From Gulosibacter sediminis (GTDB lineage Bacteria; Actinomycetota; Actinomycetes; Actinomycetales; Microbacteriaceae), in NCBI RefSeq assembly GCF_023370115.1, contig NZ_CP097160.1:1736001-1800000 (forward strand): a stretch of 64,000 nucleotides of DNA. Reading direction: 5' to 3'. Positions 52,320 to 60,961 of this stretch are shown here, in pieces (positions within the stretch are counted from its first letter, which is position 1; every line of letters begins with the position of its first letter). A program made the position numbers and the translations under genes. The notes beneath the pieces were generated by a model. It did no database searches. It saw only the letters and a program-made list of their open reading frames with translations, and was not told the DNA's origin.

Positions 52320-53296
52320 AACCCGCCCATGACGCGCTCGAGGCGGGCGTAGCTCTGCTCCATGCCGTCGACCATGCCGGTCGCGAGGATCGTGTCGCGA
52401 ACCTCTTCGCTCTCGTACTCGACAACGAGGGTGACGAGCGTCGCGCCGTCCTCCTCGAAGAGGTGGAGGTCGTTCACGTTCGTCGGCCCCTCGGTGCCGA
52501 TCATGCGCTCAGTCGAGACGAGGCGGCTCTCGGGCTCGATGAGCAGGTTCTCGCCCTCGAAGCCGAAGCCCTCGCCCTCGGTGTCGCCGACGGGGGCCCA
52601 CTCGGTGCGCTGCTTGCCGCCGACCGTGAGGTCGATTTCGCAGACGGTCATCTCCCAGCCATCCGGGCCGAGCGCCCACCGCCGTTGCAGCTCGGGCTCG
52701 GTGTAGGCGCGCCACACGAGGTGCCGCGGGCCGTTGATGAGGCGGGTGATGCGCGCGTACGTCTCGCTGAGGAGCTCGAGCGTCGTGCCCTTGCCCTCGG
52801 CAAACTCGCGGAGGTCTTGCAGCACCGCGTCGAGCTGGTTGAAAGCGAGCTTCGAGCCCTCGACGCCGCCCATGGCGACGATCTGTTCGAGTGCCTCATG
52901 CGACTCGAAGTGGGTCACGTTGGTGAAGCGCGTGCCCTTGCCGTTCGGCTCGAATGCGTAGGTCACGCGCATCTGCGGCAGCTCGGTCTGCGGGTTGCCG
53001 GTGTCGTCGGTGAACATGTCGAGCACCGTGAAGCTCTGCCCCTCGGTCACCTCGATGAACTCCCACGCTCCCGCGGAGGTCTCACCCTTCGGCCCGGTCA
53101 TGTGATATTGGGCCTTGCCGCCCGGGCGCAGGTCGAACTCGGTGAATGTGGCGGGCCACGTGGGCGGCCCGAAGAAGCGGTTGAGCTGTTCGGGAGTCGT
53201 GAACGCCTGCCAAACTCGCGACACGGGGGCGGCGAATTCGGCGACGAGCGTCATGGTCAGGTTTTCGGTGTCGATGGTGGTGTCGGTGACCGGCAT
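52316..53296 (-). CDS. Tandem AHSA1/SRPBCC domain protein
   Basis: 326 aa with two START-like AHSA1 domains: the first at about 10-150 (FAAPVSRVWQAFTTPEQLNRFFGPP ... VTHFESHEALEQIVAMGG), the second at about 178-326 (INGPRHLVWRAYTEPELQRRWALGP ... VEYESEEVRDTILATG). Such domains bind hydrophobic ligands or partner proteins. Domain 1 keeps the typical C-terminal helix, so this is a fusion or duplication of a protein normally 150 aa long. It follows an ArsR-type regulator after 36 bp and forms an operon with it, the usual ArsR-AHSA1 pair. The ligand is unknown. Confidence 0.85.
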   Translation of the reverse strand: MPVTDTTIDTENLTMTLVAEFAAPVSRVWQAFTTPEQLNRFFGPPTWPATFTEFDLRPGGKAQYHMTGPKGETSAGAWEFIEVTEGQSFTVLDMFTDDTGNPQTELPQMRVTYAFEPNGKGTRFTNVTHFESHEALEQIVAMGGVEGSKLAFNQLDAVLQDLREFAEGKGTTLELLSETYARITRLINGPRHLVWRAYTEPELQRRWALGPDGWEMTVCEIDLTVGGKQRTEWAPVGDTEGEGFGFEGENLLIEPESRLVSTERMIGTEGPTNVNDLHLFEEDGATLVTLVVEYESEEVRDTILATGMVDGMEQSYARLERVMGGF

Positions 53297-53332
53297 GAGC
53301 TTTCCTTCGGTTGGGCCGTGCGGTGGGGCAGA

Positions 53333-53698
53333 TCAGGCGGAGGTGTTGGGGTCGGATGGCTTCGGGTCCTCGGCGAGCAGCTCGTCGAGTCTGGCGATGC
53401 GGGCGCGCCACATCGCCTCGTATTGGGCGAGCAGGGTGCGCGCTCTGGCGATCATGTCGGGGTTCGCTCGGATTCGGCGTTCGCGGCCCTCGGCACGTTT
53501 GATGACGAGCTCGGCACGCTCGAGCACGCTGAGGTGCTTGTGCACCGCGGCGAACGACATGTCGTACTCGCGGGCGAGCTCCGAGACCGATCGCTCGGCC
53601 TCGAGCGTGCGCCGGAGCATGTCCCGCCGCGTCGTCTGAGACAGGGCGTGAAAGATGCGATCCATTTGCTCATCGGTGAGCTCGATTCGTTCAACCAT
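53333..53698 (-). CDS. ArsR family transcriptional regulator
   Basis: 121 aa winged helix: FHALSQTTRRDMLRRTLEAERSVSELAREYDMSFAAVHKHLSVLERAELV, here split into helix 1-2 (about 15-35) and recognition helix SFAAVHKHLSVLE. No metal-binding cysteines, so it is not a metal sensor; it belongs to the ArsR group linked with AHSA1 proteins. An inverted repeat over its start codon (53693-53704) suggests it represses itself and the AHSA1 gene. Confidence 0.88.
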   Translation of the reverse strand: MVERIELTDEQMDRIFHALSQTTRRDMLRRTLEAERSVSELAREYDMSFAAVHKHLSVLERAELVIKRAEGRERRIRANPDMIARARTLLAQYEAMWRARIARLDELLAEDPKPSDPNTSA

Positions 53699-53704
53699 TT
53701 GGTT
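53693..53704. promoter_or_regulatory. Putative operator over the ArsR gene start
   Basis: AACCA-TT-TGGTT, arms of 5 bp, covering the ATG at 53698-53696. Just upstream, TAACGT and TATAAC offer -10 elements. Its place fits autorepression. Confidence 0.4.
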
Positions 53705-53791
53705 ATACGTTAGGGTGCGCGGATGCCCGTGGCAAGAGCCGGATGCTGGCAGCTTGCTGAGTGGGTCGCCTTCGACCGCGGATGCTCACAG

Positions 53792-53838
53792 CACGACGAT
53801 GCCCGGGTCACCTTCGCGGTGACCCGGGCATCGTCGTG
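53792..53838 (-). terminator. Terminator of the 5'-nucleotidase gene
   Basis: Perfect 21-bp stem: CACGACGATGCCCGGGTCACC (53792-53812; 20 of its bases shown with the last C), 5-nt loop TTCGC, exact complement 53818-53838. It begins 15 nt past the nucleotidase stop. No T tract. Confidence 0.82.
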
Positions 53839-53852
53839 AGTGCGGCGTGCGC

Positions 53853-56018
53853 CTACGCCTGGGTGCGGCGGCGCAGCACGAGCACGGCGCCGAGCACGAC
53901 CGTCGCGGCGGCGAGCAGGCCGAGCGGCAGCACCTGCGCACCGGTCGTCGCGAGCGAGTCGTCGCTGCCATCAGCGGCCGCTGTGCTCGTCGACGTGGCG
54001 GAAGCCGATGCACCCGGTGCGGTGGTCTCGGGGCCGTCCGTTGCCTGCTCGGTCTCGGCCGGGGTCGACGCGGTCGGCGCGGGGGTCGGCTCGGCGCCCG
54101 CCTCGACCGTCAGCGGCACGCGGACGAGAGTGCCCGCATCCGCCACCTCGAGCTCAATCGTGGCGTCGCCCGCGTCAGCCTCGGGCAGCGCGAACGAGAT
54201 GTCGGCAGCCCCGTCAACGGCCGTGAACGAGCCGAGCTCGATGCGCGTGCCGTCGGCGGTCACGAGGGTGCCCGTGATCTCGCTCGCGAGCGGGGTGCCC
54301 GCCGAGGTGAGGTCGAGGTCGCCAAGCGCGAAGGTGACCTGCTCGCCGGCCGCGACCGGAGCATCCGGCGCACCCGTCAGCTGCACGCTGCGGCGCGAGA
54401 AGTCGGGCGCAATTGCGTCGCCCTCGAGCGAGTCGGCGAACGCGTCGCGGAACATGTCGAGGTCGATGCGGCCGGTGTCGGTCTTCGAGATCGCGTCCTG
54501 GAACACCGGGAAGCCGGTCGTGCCGCTCGCGAGGAAGCCGTAGGTGATGATGCTGTAGACCTCGTCGGGGTCGATCAGCGCGCCCTCGAAGTAGACGTCG
54601 CTCACCTTGTTACCGAACTCCGCCTCGGGGTCGTAGGTGTAGGTGAGGTTGCTCGAGAACGAGATGTGCGTGTAGCTGCCGTCCTCGCGGAACTGCTGCT
54701 CGATGAGCGTGCGCACCTGCTCGCCCGTGAGTTCGACGACGAACTGGTTGTTCACGAACGGCATGACGGCCTGGAGCTCGGAGTAGCTGACGACGCCGTC
54801 CTCGCCGTAGAGCAGGTCGGCGCGCACGCCGCCGGCGTTGCCCATGCCGATCTGGGCGCCGTACTGCTCGCCCTCCTGCACCATCATGTCGGTGACGAGG
54901 TTGCCGAGGGCCGATTCGCCCGGGTAGCTCGTGTCTTCGGCGGCGACGCCCTCGCGGGTGATGTCGGTCGTGATGTTGCCGACGGGCACGCCGCCGAGCA
55001 CCTCGGCGTCGGCGAGCGCGTCGTTGACGATGTCGTTCACCTCGGCGACGACGGGATAGGTCGCGATGAGCTCGTCGGTCGGGGTCGTGGTGCGTGCGCG
55101 CAGCTCGCTCGTGAAGTCGACGACCTCGCCGCTCGCCGGGTCGTAGGTGACCTCGATGACGCCGATGTTGTTCATGTACTCACCGGTCTGGATGACCGGG
55201 CGGGTGGCGCCGGTCTCCTCGACCGTGTCGGTCCAGTTGTAGACGCGGTGGGTGTGTGCGTTGAGCACGACGTCGACCGCCGGCGTGAGCTCGGTGTCGA
55301 TCTGCTGGATGAGCCCGGGCTTCGCACGCTCGGAGTCCCAGGTCGCGCCCTCGGGCTCGCCAGCGGTGGCGCCGTCGTGGAAGTCGGCGACGATGAGGTC
55401 GACGTCGTCTTCGATCTCGGCGGCCACGCGGTTCACTGCCTCGACGGCGTCGCCGACCTGCAGACCGTCGAAGGCCTCGGCCGACACGAGGGTCGCGAGG
55501 TCTTCGGGCGCGGTGCCGATGACGCCGATGCGCAGGCCGCCGCGCTCGACGATCTTGTAGGAGTCGAGCACCGTGTTGCCGGCCTCGTCGTAGATGTTCG
55601 CGGCGAGGAGCGACTGGCCGAGGTACTCCTCGATGCGCTCGACGTCGGCGAGGCCCTTGTCGAACTCGTGGTTACCGGCGGCGATCGCGTCGACGCCGAC
55701 GGTGTTGAGGACGTCCATGATCGGCTCGTCGTTCGCGATCGACGAAGCGAACAGGCTCGCGCCCTGGTTATCGCCCGCGCTGATGAGCACCGAGTCGGGG
55801 TTCTCGGCCCGCGCCTGTTCGATCGTGCCCGCCCAAGGCACCGTCATGGCGCCGATGCGGCCGTGAACGTCGTTCACGGTGATCAGCTGCACCGTCACGG
55901 TGCCATCTTCGTTAACCGTCTGCGCCATCGGCGACGCGGCCTGGGCCACGGCGGGAGTACCCGCCGCGACGAGTGCCGCGGTCGCGAGGAGGGCGGAGAG
56001 TTTGCTTGCTACGCGCAT
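53853..56018 (-). CDS. Cell-wall-anchored bifunctional metallophosphatase / 5'-nucleotidase
   Basis: 721 aa, secreted. Signal peptide at residues 1-28 (KLSALLATAALVAAGTPAVAQA), metallophosphatase domain at about 45-270 with TVNDVHGR and GNHEFDKG, C-terminal 5'-nucleotidase domain at about 310-500 (GNAGGVRADLLYG, GEQVRTLIEQQF), then an Ig-like and Ala/Thr/Glu-rich stalk and the sorting signal LATTG (689-693), a hydrophobic helix and RRRTQA. LAXTG is the motif used by actinobacterial class E sortases. It would free phosphate and nucleosides from outside nucleotides. It stands alone with its own terminator. Confidence 0.92.
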   Translation of the reverse strand: MRVASKLSALLATAALVAAGTPAVAQAASPMAQTVNEDGTVTVQLITVNDVHGRIGAMTVPWAGTIEQARAENPDSVLISAGDNQGASLFASSIANDEPIMDVLNTVGVDAIAAGNHEFDKGLADVERIEEYLGQSLLAANIYDEAGNTVLDSYKIVERGGLRIGVIGTAPEDLATLVSAEAFDGLQVGDAVEAVNRVAAEIEDDVDLIVADFHDGATAGEPEGATWDSERAKPGLIQQIDTELTPAVDVVLNAHTHRVYNWTDTVEETGATRPVIQTGEYMNNIGVIEVTYDPASGEVVDFTSELRARTTTPTDELIATYPVVAEVNDIVNDALADAEVLGGVPVGNITTDITREGVAAEDTSYPGESALGNLVTDMMVQEGEQYGAQIGMGNAGGVRADLLYGEDGVVSYSELQAVMPFVNNQFVVELTGEQVRTLIEQQFREDGSYTHISFSSNLTYTYDPEAEFGNKVSDVYFEGALIDPDEVYSIITYGFLASGTTGFPVFQDAISKTDTGRIDLDMFRDAFADSLEGDAIAPDFSRRSVQLTGAPDAPVAAGEQVTFALGDLDLTSAGTPLASEITGTLVTADGTRIELGSFTAVDGAADISFALPEADAGDATIELEVADAGTLVRVPLTVEAGAEPTPAPTASTPAETEQATDGPETTAPGASASATSTSTAAADGSDDSLATTGAQVLPLGLLAAATVVLGAVLVLRRRTQA

Positions 56019-56117
56019 CGCTGCTCCGATTCTCAGTCAAGGGCGGCGACCCCGCCCACGACGATCGAGCCTAGAGAACGGGCGGATACGCGATGTGGCC
56101 CTGCGGTTACGGGATGG

Positions 56118-57017
56118 TTACCGAGCGCGCCGCAGCTCGTCGAGTTCGAGCTCGCCGTCGAACGAGAGCTCGGCCGCGCCGGCGAGGCCGACGTGCTCGC
56201 CCTCCTCGGTGGGGAACATGCGCACCTGCAGCGTGCCGCCGCGCACCTCGACCTGCCAGTTGTTCGGCGCGCCCGCGCCAGCCCAGTGCCGCACCGCGAG
56301 CGCGGTCGCGACGACGCCGGTGCCGCACGAGAGCGTTTCGCCGGAGCCCCGCTCGAACACGCGCATCTGCACGCGGCCGACGCCGTCGCGCACCATCGGC
56401 TCACTCGGCACGACGAACTCGATGTTGGCGCCGTCGACCGGCTCGGGGTCGAGCGCCGGCTGGCGGCCGAGCTCGAGCTGCTCGAGCTCGTCGACGCTCG
56501 CGAGGGCGACGACGACGTGCGGGTTGCCGACATTGATGCCGAGGCCGGGCCGGGCGACGTCGAGGCCGGATGCGCTGACGACAGGTTCGCCGCCGGCGAG
56601 GCGCCAGCGGCCCATGTCGACCTGGAAGCCGCCGGTGCCCGTGCGCTGCACATCCTTCACGCCGGCGCGGGTGCCGATCGCGAGCGTCTCCCCCGGCGCG
56701 AGCCGCGCGAGGCCGCGCTCGGTGAGGAAGCGGGCGTAGGCGCGCACGCCGTTGCCGCACATCTCGGCGATCGAGCCGTCGGCGTTCGCGTAGTCCATGA
56801 ACCACTCGGCCTCGGGCGCCTCGGCGAGGATCTCCTCGCCCTCGGGCAGCTTGGCGCTGCGCACGGCGCGGATGTAGCCGTCGGCGCCGACGCCGAAGTG
56901 GCGATCGCAGAGCCGTGCGATCTCGTCAGGCGTGAGGTTCAACTCACCGTCGGGGTCGGCAATGAATACGAAGTCGTTGCCGGTGGCCTGGCCCTTGGTG
57001 AACTGCACGCGCGTCAT
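56118..57017 (-). CDS. dapF: Diaminopimelate epimerase
   Basis: 299 aa from the ATG at 57017 (GGGGG site 1 to 6 nt upstream is weak). It turns LL- into meso-diaminopimelate for lysine and peptidoglycan. The two catalytic cysteines are in [13 protein letters not shown] and [13 protein letters not shown]. The ORF is open upstream through the long inverted repeat 57035-57105, but those residues are not conserved. It follows miaA, with the repeat between. Confidence 0.95.
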   Translation of the reverse strand: MTRVQFTKGQATGNDFVFIADPDGELNLTPDEIARLCDRHFGVGADGYIRAVRSAKLPEGEEILAEAPEAEWFMDYANADGSIAEMCGNGVRAYARFLTERGLARLAPGETLAIGTRAGVKDVQRTGTGGFQVDMGRWRLAGGEPVVSASGLDVARPGLGINVGNPHVVVALASVDELEQLELGRQPALDPEPVDGANIEFVVPSEPMVRDGVGRVQMRVFERGSGETLSCGTGVVATALAVRHWAGAGAPNNWQVEVRGGTLQVRMFPTEEGEHVGLAGAAELSFDGELELDELRRAR

Positions 57018-57034
57018 GCCCCCATTTTCTCCCG

Positions 57035-57105
57035 AATCGGTTGAGTGGTCGATTTTTGTAGTGCTGGCGGCGCCAGCACTACAAAAATCGACCACTCAAC
57101 CGATT
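57035..57105. repeat. Long intergenic perfect inverted repeat (35-bp arms)
   Basis: Arms 57035-57069 and 57071-57105 are exact reverse complements over 35 nt, with one base between; the left arm starts AATCGGTTGAGTGGTCG and ends GTAGTGCTGGCG. The right arm contains the miaA stop codon (57098-57096) and the left arm ends 18 nt before the dapF ATG. Between two genes read in the same direction, it would fold into a 71-nt near-loopless hairpin in the miaA-dapF mRNA. Confidence 0.9.
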
Positions 57106-58025
57106 GCGAAGTGGGTGACGGATTGGGTGGCGGCGCCCGGGGCCGTCGCGTCGAGTCGGAGGGCCGTGTCGTAGCGGCGGAACCAGGAGACCTGGCGGCG
57201 GGCGTACTTCCGGGTGAGCGCCTGCGCCTGCGCGATCGCCTCGTCCTGCGTCAGCTCGCCGCGCAACTGGGCGGCCGCCTGCGCGTAGCCGATGGCCTTG
57301 CCCGCCGTGGTGTCGTAGCTCAGGCCACGCTCGACGAGGCTGGCCGTTTCGTCGACCAGGCCGTCGCGCCACATGTCCTCGACCCGCGCATCCAACCGCT
57401 GCACGAGCTCGGCGCGCGGCGTCTCGGCGAGCACCATCGCCGTCGGCCGCCACCACGAATCCTGCTCGGGCAGCTGCGCCGAGAACTTCTCGCCGGTGAC
57501 CTTGATCGCCTCGAGGGCGCGCACGACCCGACGGCCGTTCTTCGGGTCGATGCGCTCGGCCGCCTCGGGGTCGAACTCCTGCAGCCGCCGGAACAGCATG
57601 CCCGGCCCCCACTGCTCAAGCTCGGCCTCGAGGGCGGCGCGCACCTCGGGATCGCGGCCGGGGAAGCTCAGGTCGAACACGACCGAGGCGAGGTAGAGCC
57701 CCGAGCCACCGACGAGAATCGGCACGGCCCCGCGCCCGATGATCTCGTCGATGCACGCCCGCGCGAGCGGCTGGTACCAGGCCACCGTCGAGGGCTCGGT
57801 CACGTCGAGCACGTCGAAGAGGTGGTGCGGAATGCCCCGGCGCTGGTGCGGCGGCAGCTTCGCCGTGCCGATATCCATGCCGCGGTAAAACTGCATCGCG
57901 TCGACGTTCACGATCTCGGCCGCTCGCCCGGCGCGCGCCAACTCCTCAGCGACGTCGAGCGACAGACCCGTCTTGCCGGTGCCCGTCGCCCCGCCGATGA
58001 CGATGAGCTCGGCGGCTACTGCCAC
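57096..58025 (-). CDS. miaA: tRNA dimethylallyltransferase
   Basis: 309 aa from GTG at 58025, overlapping the miaB end by 10 nt. It adds dimethylallyl to A37 of tRNAs reading UNN codons. P-loop [12 protein letters not shown], then [18 protein letters not shown] and [11 protein letters not shown]. The open frame continues far upstream through miaB but only as a shadow. The stop codon lies inside the 35-bp inverted repeat. Confidence 0.94.
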   Translation of the reverse strand: MAVAAELIVIGGATGTGKTGLSLDVAEELARAGRAAEIVNVDAMQFYRGMDIGTAKLPPHQRRGIPHHLFDVLDVTEPSTVAWYQPLARACIDEIIGRGAVPILVGGSGLYLASVVFDLSFPGRDPEVRAALEAELEQWGPGMLFRRLQEFDPEAAERIDPKNGRRVVRALEAIKVTGEKFSAQLPEQDSWWRPTAMVLAETPRAELVQRLDARVEDMWRDGLVDETASLVERGLSYDTTAGKAIGYAQAAAQLRGELTQDEAIAQAQALTRKYARRQVSWFRRYDTALRLDATAPGAATQSVTHFAIG

Positions 58026-59566
58026 TTCGACGGCGAGACGGGCGCGCCCACTCGCAGGGTCGGCAGGCCAAGGTTGACGGCGCGGCCACCCTCGGCCGCC
58101 GTGTCGCCGGTGCCGCAGGACGCGGCCTGCGCTGCGTCCCAGGCGTCGCCCGCGCGCGTGCGACGGATGCGCAGGGGCGCGTTGCCGTCGGCGAGCAGGT
58201 AGCTCGGGGCGCCGCGCGTGATCTCGACGGTGACGACGTCGCCCGGGCGCGGCTGCTCGCCGCCCTCGGGCAGCGCGAAGTGCACGAGGCGGTTGTCTTC
58301 GGCGCGGCCGGTGAGGCGGTGCGTCGCGCCATCCTTCTTGCCCTCGTCGACCGAGACGAGCACCTGCTGCGTCGTGCCGACGAGCTTCTCGTTCTCTTCG
58401 AGCGAGATACGCTGCTGCAGCTCGAGCAGGCGCTCGAAGCGCTCCTGCACGACCTCCTTCGGCACCTGGTTCGGCATCGTCGCGGCGGGCGTGCCCTCGC
58501 GGATCGAGTACTGGAACGTGAAGGCGCTCGCGAAGCGCGACGCCTCGACGACCCGCATCGTCTCTTCGAAGTCCTCTTCGGTCTCGCCGGGGAAGCCAAC
58601 GATGAGGTCGGTCGTGATCGCGGCGTGCGGAATCTGCTCGCGCACGCGGTCGAGAATGCCGAGGAACTTCTTCGAGCGGTACGAGCGGCGCATCTCGCGC
58701 AGCACGCGGTCGGAGCCCGACTGCAGCGGCATGTGCAGCTGCGGCATGACGTTGGGGGTCTCGGCCATCGCGGCGATGACGTCGTCGGTGAAGGCGGCGG
58801 GGTGCGGGCTCGTGAAGCGCACGCGCTCGAGGCCCTCGATCTCGCCGGTGGCGCGCAACAGCTTCGAGAACGCCTGGCGGTCGCCGAAGTCGACGCCGTA
58901 CGAGTTGACGTTCTGGCCGAGCAGGGTCACCTCGATGGCGCCCTGGTCGACGATCGCGCGCACCTCGCTGAGCACGTCGCCCGGGCGGCGGTCCTTCTCT
59001 TTTCCGCGCAGCGACGGCACAATGCAGAAGGTGCAGGTGTTGTTGCAACCGACCGAGATCGACACCCAGCCCGAATAGGTCGAGTCGCGCTTCGTGGGCA
59101 GCGTCGACGGGAACGTCTCGAGGGCCTCGAGCAGCTCGACCTGCGCCTCTTCATTGTGGCGGGCGCGCTCGAGCAGCACCGGCAGCGAGCCCATGTTGTG
59201 CGTGCCGAAAACGACGTCGACCTGCGGCGCCTTGTCGACGATCTGCTGCTGCTCCATCTGCGCGAGGCAGCCGCCGACGGCGATCTGCATGCCCTCGTGC
59301 TCGCGTTTGCGGCTCGCGAGCTGGCCGAGGTTGCCGTAGAGCTTCGTGGCGGCGTTCTCGCGCACGGCGCAGGTGTTGATGACGATGACGTCGGCGTCTT
59401 CGGTATCGGCCTCGACGTAGCCGGCGGCGAGCAGCGAGCCGGTGATGCGCTCGGAGTCGTGCACGTTCATCTGGCAGCCGAGCGTGCGCACGTAGAAGCT
59501 CCGTGGCGAGCCATCGGCGTTGCGGGAGGCGTCGGACGGAGCGATAGCGGTGGCCGTTTCAGTCAT
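58016..59566 (-). CDS. miaB: tRNA-2-methylthio-N6-dimethylallyladenosine synthase
   Basis: 516 aa. Radical-SAM enzyme that adds the methylthio group to i6A37, the next step after MiaA. N-terminal UPF0004 domain with cysteines in [20 protein letters not shown] and GGCLAQ; radical-SAM motif CNNTCTFC; C-terminal TRAM domain at about 385-455 ([19 protein letters not shown]). The last 50 residues are a non-conserved Ala/Gly/Thr tail. miaB-miaA overlap, so they are co-translated. Confidence 0.96.
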   Translation of the reverse strand: MTETATAIAPSDASRNADGSPRSFYVRTLGCQMNVHDSERITGSLLAAGYVEADTEDADVIVINTCAVRENAATKLYGNLGQLASRKREHEGMQIAVGGCLAQMEQQQIVDKAPQVDVVFGTHNMGSLPVLLERARHNEEAQVELLEALETFPSTLPTKRDSTYSGWVSISVGCNNTCTFCIVPSLRGKEKDRRPGDVLSEVRAIVDQGAIEVTLLGQNVNSYGVDFGDRQAFSKLLRATGEIEGLERVRFTSPHPAAFTDDVIAAMAETPNVMPQLHMPLQSGSDRVLREMRRSYRSKKFLGILDRVREQIPHAAITTDLIVGFPGETEEDFEETMRVVEASRFASAFTFQYSIREGTPAATMPNQVPKEVVQERFERLLELQQRISLEENEKLVGTTQQVLVSVDEGKKDGATHRLTGRAEDNRLVHFALPEGGEQPRPGDVVTVEITRGAPSYLLADGNAPLRIRRTRAGDAWDAAQAASCGTGDTAAEGGRAVNLGLPTLRVGAPVSPSKWQ

Positions 59567-59619
59567 GATTCGGCAATTCTACCGGCGGCAGGCCGGTTTC
59601 GGCGGGCGCGCGGCGACGT

Positions 59620-60006
59620 TCACCAGCAGATACAGAAGGGATGCCCGGCCGGGTCGGCATAGACCCGAAACCCCTCGGGCGCGGTCACGTCCTCATGCGC
59701 CTGCAACAGGCGGGCGCCGAGCGCGAGCACCTCGGCCTCGGCCGACGCGACCTCAGACTGTTCGACGTAGATGTCGAGGTGCGCCTGTTGCTGCTGGCGC
59801 GCTGGGTTGTCGCTCGGCCATTCGGGGGCGACGTGGTCGGGCGCCTGCTGCACGGCGATGATCGTGCGGCCGTCGACCTTGACGGTGCGCCAGTCGTCCC
59901 AATCGGGTTCGTCACCCACCTCGCCGTTGAACACGGCGGCCCAGAACGCGGCCTCCGCAAGGTGGTCGGCGGCGTCGAGCGCAATATAGTGCTGCGTAAC
60001 CTTCAT
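59620..60006 (-). CDS. VOC (glyoxalase/bleomycin resistance) family protein
   Basis: 128 aa from the ATG at 60006. A beta-alpha-beta-beta-beta metal-binding fold: HYIALDAADHLAEAAFWAAVFNG at the start and GFRVYADPAGHPFCICW at the end, the usual C-terminus of this VOC subgroup (DPxGHPFCI). TAGCTT (60019-60014) 7 nt upstream of the ATG suggests leaderless transcription. The substrate is unknown; it is divergent from the NUDIX gene. Confidence 0.85.
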   Translation of the reverse strand: MKVTQHYIALDAADHLAEAAFWAAVFNGEVGDEPDWDDWRTVKVDGRTIIAVQQAPDHVAPEWPSDNPARQQQQAHLDIYVEQSEVASAEAEVLALGARLLQAHEDVTAPEGFRVYADPAGHPFCICW

Positions 60007-60078
60007 GGCCGAGAAGCTAGTCTTCGGGACTGGATGCGCGGTGCACGTCGCGCCCAGCGACGCGGCACCGTGAGCCCG

Positions 60079-60084
60079 TAGTTT
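60079..60084 (+). promoter_or_regulatory. Leaderless -10 element of the NUDIX gene
   Basis: TAGTTT, 7 nt before the ATG at 60092; the divergent VOC gene has TAGCTT 7 nt before its own ATG, so this 85-bp gap is another pair of divergent leaderless promoters. Confidence 0.5.
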
Positions 60085-60091
60085 TGATGGC

Positions 60092-60961
60092 ATGGCCGCA
60101 TCGCTTCGCTCTCTGCTTGACCAGCTCGGCAACTCCCGCTCGACCCTCTTCGGCGTCACCTCGTCGGCCGCGCTCGCGGCCCTCGCGCTCGTCGAACCGC
60201 GGGGCGCAGCCACGACCCGCAAGCTGCTCTACCGTGGCGCAATCGGTGCCGTGGCCGCCTGGTCGGCCGTCGCCGCGCTGCGCTCCGAACGGCCGCAGCC
60301 CGTCAGAGGCAAGGCCTTGGGCGCCGTCGCCGCGGGCTTTGCCGTGGCGTCGGCCACCGTCTCGCCGCTCACCGAACGGCTCGACGCGAAGCTCGTCGAC
60401 CGGCTCGCCCGCGGCGGCGTTCGACGGCCCCGCGTCGTACTCGCCGCGGCGAATGGGGCGCTCAGCCTCGGTGCCTGGGTGCTCGACCGGCGTTCTGCTC
60501 CCGCGGACCCGGCCGGCGCCGATGCTTCGATCGCCGCGACCGAGGCCGCGGCCGCCGAGGCCCCGCTGCGCTCAAGGATCGTCGTCAGCGCGGTCGTGCT
60601 TCGCGACGACGCGGGCCGCGTGCTCACGGTGCGCAAGCGCGGCACGCAGCGCTTCATGTTCCCGGGCGGCAAGCCCGAGCCCGGTGAGACGACCGAGCAG
60701 ACGGCCGTCCGCGAGGTGCGCGAGGAGCTCGGTATCGACCTCGATGCGGCGCAGCTCACTCACCTCGGCGACTTCGAGACCGACGCGGCCAACGAGCCGA
60801 ACCACACCGTCGTCGCGAGCGTGTTCGAGCATCCGTTCGTCGAAGGCGTCGCGGTGAACGCCGAGATCGACGAGCTCGAGTGGGTCGCGCTCGACGCCGA
60901 GCGCGCCGATCTCGCGCCACTGCTGGCGGATGCGGTGTTCCCGGCCCTGCGCGAGCGCTAG
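60092..60961 (+). CDS. NUDIX hydrolase with N-terminal hydrophobic domain
   Basis: 289 aa. Residues 20-135 are Ala/Val/Leu-rich with four possible membrane-spanning segments (LFGVTSSAALAALALV, AIGAVAAWSAVAAL, ALGAVAAGFAVASATV, VVLAAANGALSLGAWVL). Residues 160-289 are a NUDIX domain with a perfect box: Gly193, Glu199, Arg207-Glu208, Glu211-Glu212 (PGGKPEPGETTEQTAVREV...EELGI). It would clean up nucleotide diphosphates at the membrane; the exact substrate is unknown. The fusion is unusual. Its stop shares the CTAG at 60958-60961 with the convergent LysR gene. Confidence 0.85.
   Translation: MAASLRSLLDQLGNSRSTLFGVTSSAALAALALVEPRGAATTRKLLYRGAIGAVAAWSAVAALRSERPQPVRGKALGAVAAGFAVASATVSPLTERLDAKLVDRLARGGVRRPRVVLAAANGALSLGAWVLDRRSAPADPAGADASIAATEAAAAEAPLRSRIVVSAVVLRDDAGRVLTVRKRGTQRFMFPGGKPEPGETTEQTAVREVREELGIDLDAAQLTHLGDFETDAANEPNHTVVASVFEHPFVEGVAVNAEIDELEWVALDAERADLAPLLADAVFPALRER

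Noticed and set aside
53847-57044. A 1065-codon open frame on the plus strand, opposite the 5'-nucleotidase and dapF
   Set aside because: It is the mirror frame of two well-supported genes in GC-rich DNA; the product is Arg/Asp/Leu/Gly-rich with no domain, and stop codons are rare opposite GC3-rich genes.
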